From the NCBI GenBank assembly GCA_005784505.1, contig VCAZ01000005.1, forward strand, positions 935,001-999,000: a DNA stretch of 64,000 nucleotides. Reading direction: 5' to 3'. Source of the DNA: Bagarius yarrelli. Its lineage: Eukaryota > Chordata > Actinopteri > Siluriformes > Sisoridae. This document shows, one piece after another, positions 60,775-64,000 of this stretch (position 1 is the stretch's first letter; each line of letters starts with the position of its first letter). The notes below the pieces were generated by a model. It ran no database searches and had not been told where the DNA came from. It saw only the letters and a program-made list of their open reading frames with translations. Made by a program: the position numbers and the translations under genes.

Positions 60775-60875
60775 CGTCACATGATACAGGCTTTACAAAA
60801 CAAACCTAACCTCAATTATTTCTCCTTGACATCATTAGCATCATAACATCAGCTCATTCCATGTCTGCTTCTACA

Positions 60876-61088
60876 GCTTATAAAATGAATTATTTTTTAT
60901 TCAGTAGTGTAAGTGTATTTAAAAAGCATTAAAATAGAAGGCTGTTGTCAAGGATCATCGCTGTAAGTTCCATTTGCTTCTAGGGTTTACATTTCTAATA
61001 TATCTTTTCACTTGATCCTGATTTCTACCCTTCTACACCCTCAGTAGGTAAAGTGGATTTGAGACAGGGAGCATTTCTAGGCTGGGGA
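60876..61088 (-). other. Likely start of the rai14-like 3' UTR (proximal end point uncertain)
   Basis: Sequence directly downstream of the TAA stop is unique and non-repetitive. The nearest canonical poly(A) hexamer on the minus strand is AATAAA at 60901-60896, about 190 nt after the stop, which would place cleavage near 60880. Further AATAAA hexamers at 59879-59874 and 59305-59300 could give a longer 3' UTR that includes the G23/C23 homopolymer. Transcript data would be needed to choose between them. Confidence 0.45.
60896..60901 (-). terminator. Candidate proximal poly(A) signal AATAAA
   Basis: TTTATT on the plus strand gives AATAAA on the minus strand, the first such hexamer downstream of the stop codon. 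Position and hexamer are seen in the sequence. Use as a cleavage signal is inference. Confidence 0.4.
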
Positions 61089-61160
61089 TTAACACACAAA
61101 CTGCTGCCTCATTCGGATAATCTGCAGCAACGCCGCCTGAACGTCCTCATCCATGTGACC
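61089..61160 (-). CDS. rai14: rai14-like gene, last coding exon with stop codon
   Basis: This exon has 72 bases: 23 codons and a TAA stop at 61091-61089. It encodes GHMDEDVQAALLQIIRMRQ followed by QFVC and the stop. The acceptor is TTTTGCAG followed by GG. It is in frame with the 62267-62332 exon, giving the continuous block YRTHLLSAAQGHMDEDV. Ending in a short helix plus VC is what I recall for ankycorbin (RAI14), whereas UACA ends differently, in a lysine-rich tail. The ankyrin repeats that would settle the assignment lie outside the window. The whole C-terminus is uninterrupted and the splice sites are canonical, so the gene looks functional. Confidence 0.8.
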   Translation of the reverse strand, partial: GHMDEDVQAALLQIIRMRQQFVC

Positions 61161-62266
61161 CTGCAAAATTTTGGTAAACGTTAAATTATTTGTAATTTTA
61201 CACCATGTCAGAAACAAAAACATTTACATATAATATGATATCATTTGGTTTAAGTAGATGAGTTTAATATTTACAATCTGTGACACACTCTCAGGAAGGC
61301 AGATTTTAGCCTAGGATTATAGAAATTTTATAGGATTTAAAAAAATTTCTGATTAGCCTCACTGATAAGTAGTTTTCTTCTGACTACACAGCTTTTTAGT
61401 CCCATAAGCTCCCCTTGCATTGTGTGTGTGGAAATACTCTCACTATTACATAGCCGTAAGTTCTACTGTTTAAGTTACTGTTTCACGTTCATGCAAAAAG
61501 AATGTTCCTCCGCACTTCCTGGAAGATGATGGTTTCCCCACAGTCTTTTAATAATGCGTTAGACATTTTTAACCCAATTTTAGTAGCTTAATCTCTCTTA
61601 GCTTGATGCATGCCAATAATTTGACTGTTCAGAAACAGCTTAACATCTCTTTCACCATTACAGGATGTGTCTTCTGACATGGGTATTTTAGGAAATGAGA
61701 AGCTTCTCACTGCATCAGTTTGGGTTAAATAACTTGTTGCTAGCTAAAACAATCATCCAGTCAGTAATGATCTAATAGGAGGATTTCATCTATTTGCTGA
61801 GTTAAATCCAGGTGATGATTTTTTTCAGACAGTCAGTTTACATTTAATATTAAACAAAATACTTTTCATACCCAAGTGCAATAAATATCACATACTTCAG
61901 AACTTTTACTCAAGTGATTTCCTAAATGGTGAACAAGAAATTTTTCAGTACAATAACTATACTTTAACTCAAGTGTTGCTTTTGGCTACTTCATACACAA
62001 AAAAATGAATTGGTAATCTGGTTCTTTTACCTAACCCTACATTTAGTTTCTTATTTCTATAACTTTCTAACCCTATTTTTTATTTATGATTTATACCTTT
62101 CTAAACATGATTATTACATTTTATTTACTTGTATGTCAGATGGACCGGGTTTTTATTTTTATTACTCTATAAAACAGTGTATGTATGTGAGTTTTATTAA
62201 ATAGCCCTGAGATAAAAAACAGACAGCAATCAGACACGCACGGACACACGTGCACTCGAGCCGTAC
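61161..62266 (-). other. rai14-like last intron
   Basis: This 1,106-bp intron has GTACGG as its 5' end and TTTTGCAG as its 3' end on the minus strand. It is A+T-rich. Around 61840-61985 it holds a repeat-like stretch with ACTTTTACTCAAGTGA and TTTAACTCAAGTGTTG, resembling the ends of fish DNA-transposon remnants. I see nothing else in it. Confidence 0.75.
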
Positions 62267-62332
62267 CTGAGCAGCACTGAGAAGATGAGTTCTATAAATT
62301 GAAACCACCTCTCTGTGTTGCCTCTCAGCATC
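62267..62332 (-). CDS. rai14: rai14-like gene, penultimate coding exon
   Basis: This 66-base exon (22 codons, both ends phase 0) begins DAERQHREVV and ends SIYRTHLLSAAQ. The acceptor is preceded by a good polypyrimidine tract and reads CTGCCACAG then GAT. The donor reads CAG then GTACGG. The exon is too short to appear as an ORF and was found by reading the minus strand for the conserved C-terminal block. The YRTHLL segment is, from memory, characteristic of ankycorbin/UACA-type ankyrin plus coiled-coil proteins. UACA has a similar block, but I recall it reading YRMHLLYAVQG, so RAI14 fits better. Confidence 0.82.
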
Positions 62333-63947
62333 CTGTGGCAGAAGAAAGAACAGATCAACATGCAGGTTGTGTGTAATGAGGAGCAGATGTCTCTTGGGAA
62401 TGTGTCTCGACTGTAAACGGTGGTTGAGTGTTTGATTGCGAGTGACTCAGACAGTCTAATTTATGGGACTGCAACATTATTATTTTTATGTCTTATGAGC
62501 TCAAAATGGCAGCAGGGTCTTATTCTCTGATTAGCCCAACTATTCTTAAGCACCGCTTAAATCTATGCCCAAAACGTTTATGAAAAAGAATGTTGTGTGG
62601 ATCAAAAGTTAATAAAAAGCAAAACCAAATGTAATCCAATTTCTCCAAAGACTCAGACTGTCTTTTACTGACCCGGTTTCACTCCAGTGACTCATTCAGG
62701 CAGATAATAAAACATGGCCACAATCAAAAATATGAGAATTTTATTAACATTGGATTTTTGCTGGCGATCGAGTGAGCTGGCTAAAAATGTGGGATGATGT
62801 ATGTATGAACTCATTACTGTTTGTATGCAAAACATTTTGAGTGAAAAGTCAAGCGATAGGCACTACTGATAACCTCAAAACAGGATGGTCTTTAGTGACT
62901 TTAACAGCGTAATAATGAACAGAAAATGAGCTGCTCTCATGCAAATAAGGCTATAATGAAGGTTACTTCATTTGCAGCCATGTTTCTCTGTCTTTAAGCA
63001 CTTTCACCATCTATATGCTAAGAATAAATGTTTTTTACATGCTGTGTTGACGCTCTTTTAACTCAGTTTACTTACAGAATACAAAGAGACGACAACAAGT
63101 AGAACACAGTACAGTCACATGTACAGCAAATGAACATCATATGTCTGGCTTGTGACGTCCTCACGTGCGACCAACCTCGGGGGTCATAGTGCACAGAACG
63201 CGATAACATAAACGAGCAACACTTCTAAATCACTTAATACTTCTAATCCAGCACAAGGACACTTTAGTACTTCTATCAATATCTGTATATCCATATCCAT
63301 ACTTCTGTTATCCATGTGTATATACTTTTTCTAGTGTATGTATGTACATACCCCATAATTTACACTCATACCTGTGCATTTTGCAAATAAAATAAAATGC
63401 AAATGCATTTTATGCATTTGGTGCAGACTCATTGGAAAAATATGGTAAAAACACCACAAACAGGTGCATATTGTAGAATTGATCTAAATGTGTAACATCT
63501 ATTACTTTGTATGGCGCTACCCATACAGTTTCAGTTTCTATTGGCTCTTAAACAGAGGCATGGCAATGCTTTTATAGGGTTAATGAAAAAGTACAAAAAG
63601 ATTAAGATTTATTAAACGACTCAGCAAGAAGTACCCACAAGGTGTTTGCCAACTGGACAACAAAGACGCTTGATGGTACAAGCAGGCTAAAAATAAGGAG
63701 GTTTATTTGGCTCAGTGAGGAAGTGAGGAAAACAGCTACACATCCCACGTTTTGTCTTTTCCACAGTTCTGTAATTGAAGCTTTCTTCGGCTAGTTTAGT
63801 CTAATCAGTATGGACTGACATTTATTTAATTGTAACTAAAACTACTGTTTAACGCCAAACTAAATCATGTTTAATTACCGAGTCGTACTGTAATTTGTCC
63901 CGTATTTGTGGATGCCCTAAAAGTGTTCAGCCAAAAGAGCTACTTAC
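62333..63947 (-). other. rai14-like penultimate intron
   Basis: This 1,615-bp intron has donor GTAAGT at its right end and acceptor CTGCCACAG at its left end. It is mostly unique A+T-rich sequence. A short self-complementary stretch around ATGCATTTTATGCAT lies near 63400. No SINE or exon is recognised inside. Confidence 0.72.
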
Positions 63948-64000
63948 AGCCAGCTGCTGCTGGAGGCTCTTGACCTGCGCCTGGAGTGTGTCAATGTGTT
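63948..64000 (-). CDS. rai14: rai14-like gene, antepenultimate coding exon (partial, runs off the window)
   Basis: Read on the minus strand, these 53 bases give two leftover bases and 17 codons, HIDTLQAQVKSLQQQLA, a heptad-like coiled-coil segment. The exon ends at a strong donor (GCT followed by GTAAGT) in phase 0, so it joins the next exon at 62332 without a frame break. Ankycorbin (RAI14) has N-terminal ankyrin repeats followed by a long coiled coil and associates with actin-rich structures, which fits a coiled coil just before the C-terminus. The 5' boundary lies beyond the window. Family assignment rests on the whole three-exon C-terminus. Confidence 0.78.

Larger units (their letters stand above)
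58621..60875. other. Gene-flanking sequence, no further gene seen
   Basis: The stretch is unique and A+T-rich, between the downstream repeats and the gene end. It holds the two CTCF-like motifs and distal poly(A) hexamers described separately. A (GAAA)-type stretch lies near 59755-59775. No exon is recognised. Confidence 0.6.

Overview
The window reads as vertebrate, almost certainly teleost fish, nuclear DNA. It is A+T-rich and full of (CA)n, (CT)n and (GA)n microsatellites, fish-type tRNA-derived SINEs and decayed DNA transposons. No open frame is long enough to be an intact intron-less gene, and there are no operons, CRISPR arrays, rRNAs or true tRNA genes. The mix of repeats (two SINE families with the same head and middle, plus a dispersed repeat carrying AAGGAAAAACTCCCTGAGAT) suggests an otophysan fish, perhaps a catfish. 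That placement is inference from memory of fish repeats.

Only one protein-coding gene is firmly supported. Its last three coding exons lie on the minus strand at the right end (63948-64000, 62267-62332 and 61089-61160). They have GT/AG splice sites and encode a C-terminus containing YRTHLLSAAQGHMDEDV. I assign it to rai14 (ankycorbin), with its paralogue uaca as the less likely alternative. The 3' UTR runs leftward from 61088, with candidate poly(A) signals. Two strong CTCF-like motifs, pointing away from each other, lie just beyond it (58838-58852 minus, 60464-60478 plus).

Everything left of the gene, about 58-61 kb, looks like a gene-poor flank. Layout: 0-10 kb holds SINEs, a 700-bp ACTC-type minisatellite, a decayed minus-strand coding remnant with an internal duplication (7250-7930) and a 494-bp TA-flanked miniature transposon (8936-9429). 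10-28 kb holds SINEs, hAT-like remnants, a perfect 15-bp-arm hairpin (18541-18578) and a transposon-like repeat with a SINE nested inside it (26330-27425). 28-51 kb is mostly unique sequence with several compact patches of normal composition that look like conserved non-coding enhancers, separated by SINE clusters and a 300-bp trinucleotide array. 51-58 kb is dominated by low-complexity tracts, including a 42-bp poly(A) followed by a G-rich block and a 580-bp polypurine (GA) array.

I found no clearly new biological system. The observations most worth testing are the candidate enhancer patches, the divergent CTCF pair beside the gene, the decayed duplicated coding remnant and the two SINE families that share a body but differ in their tails. 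All family assignments were made by eye, without database searches.
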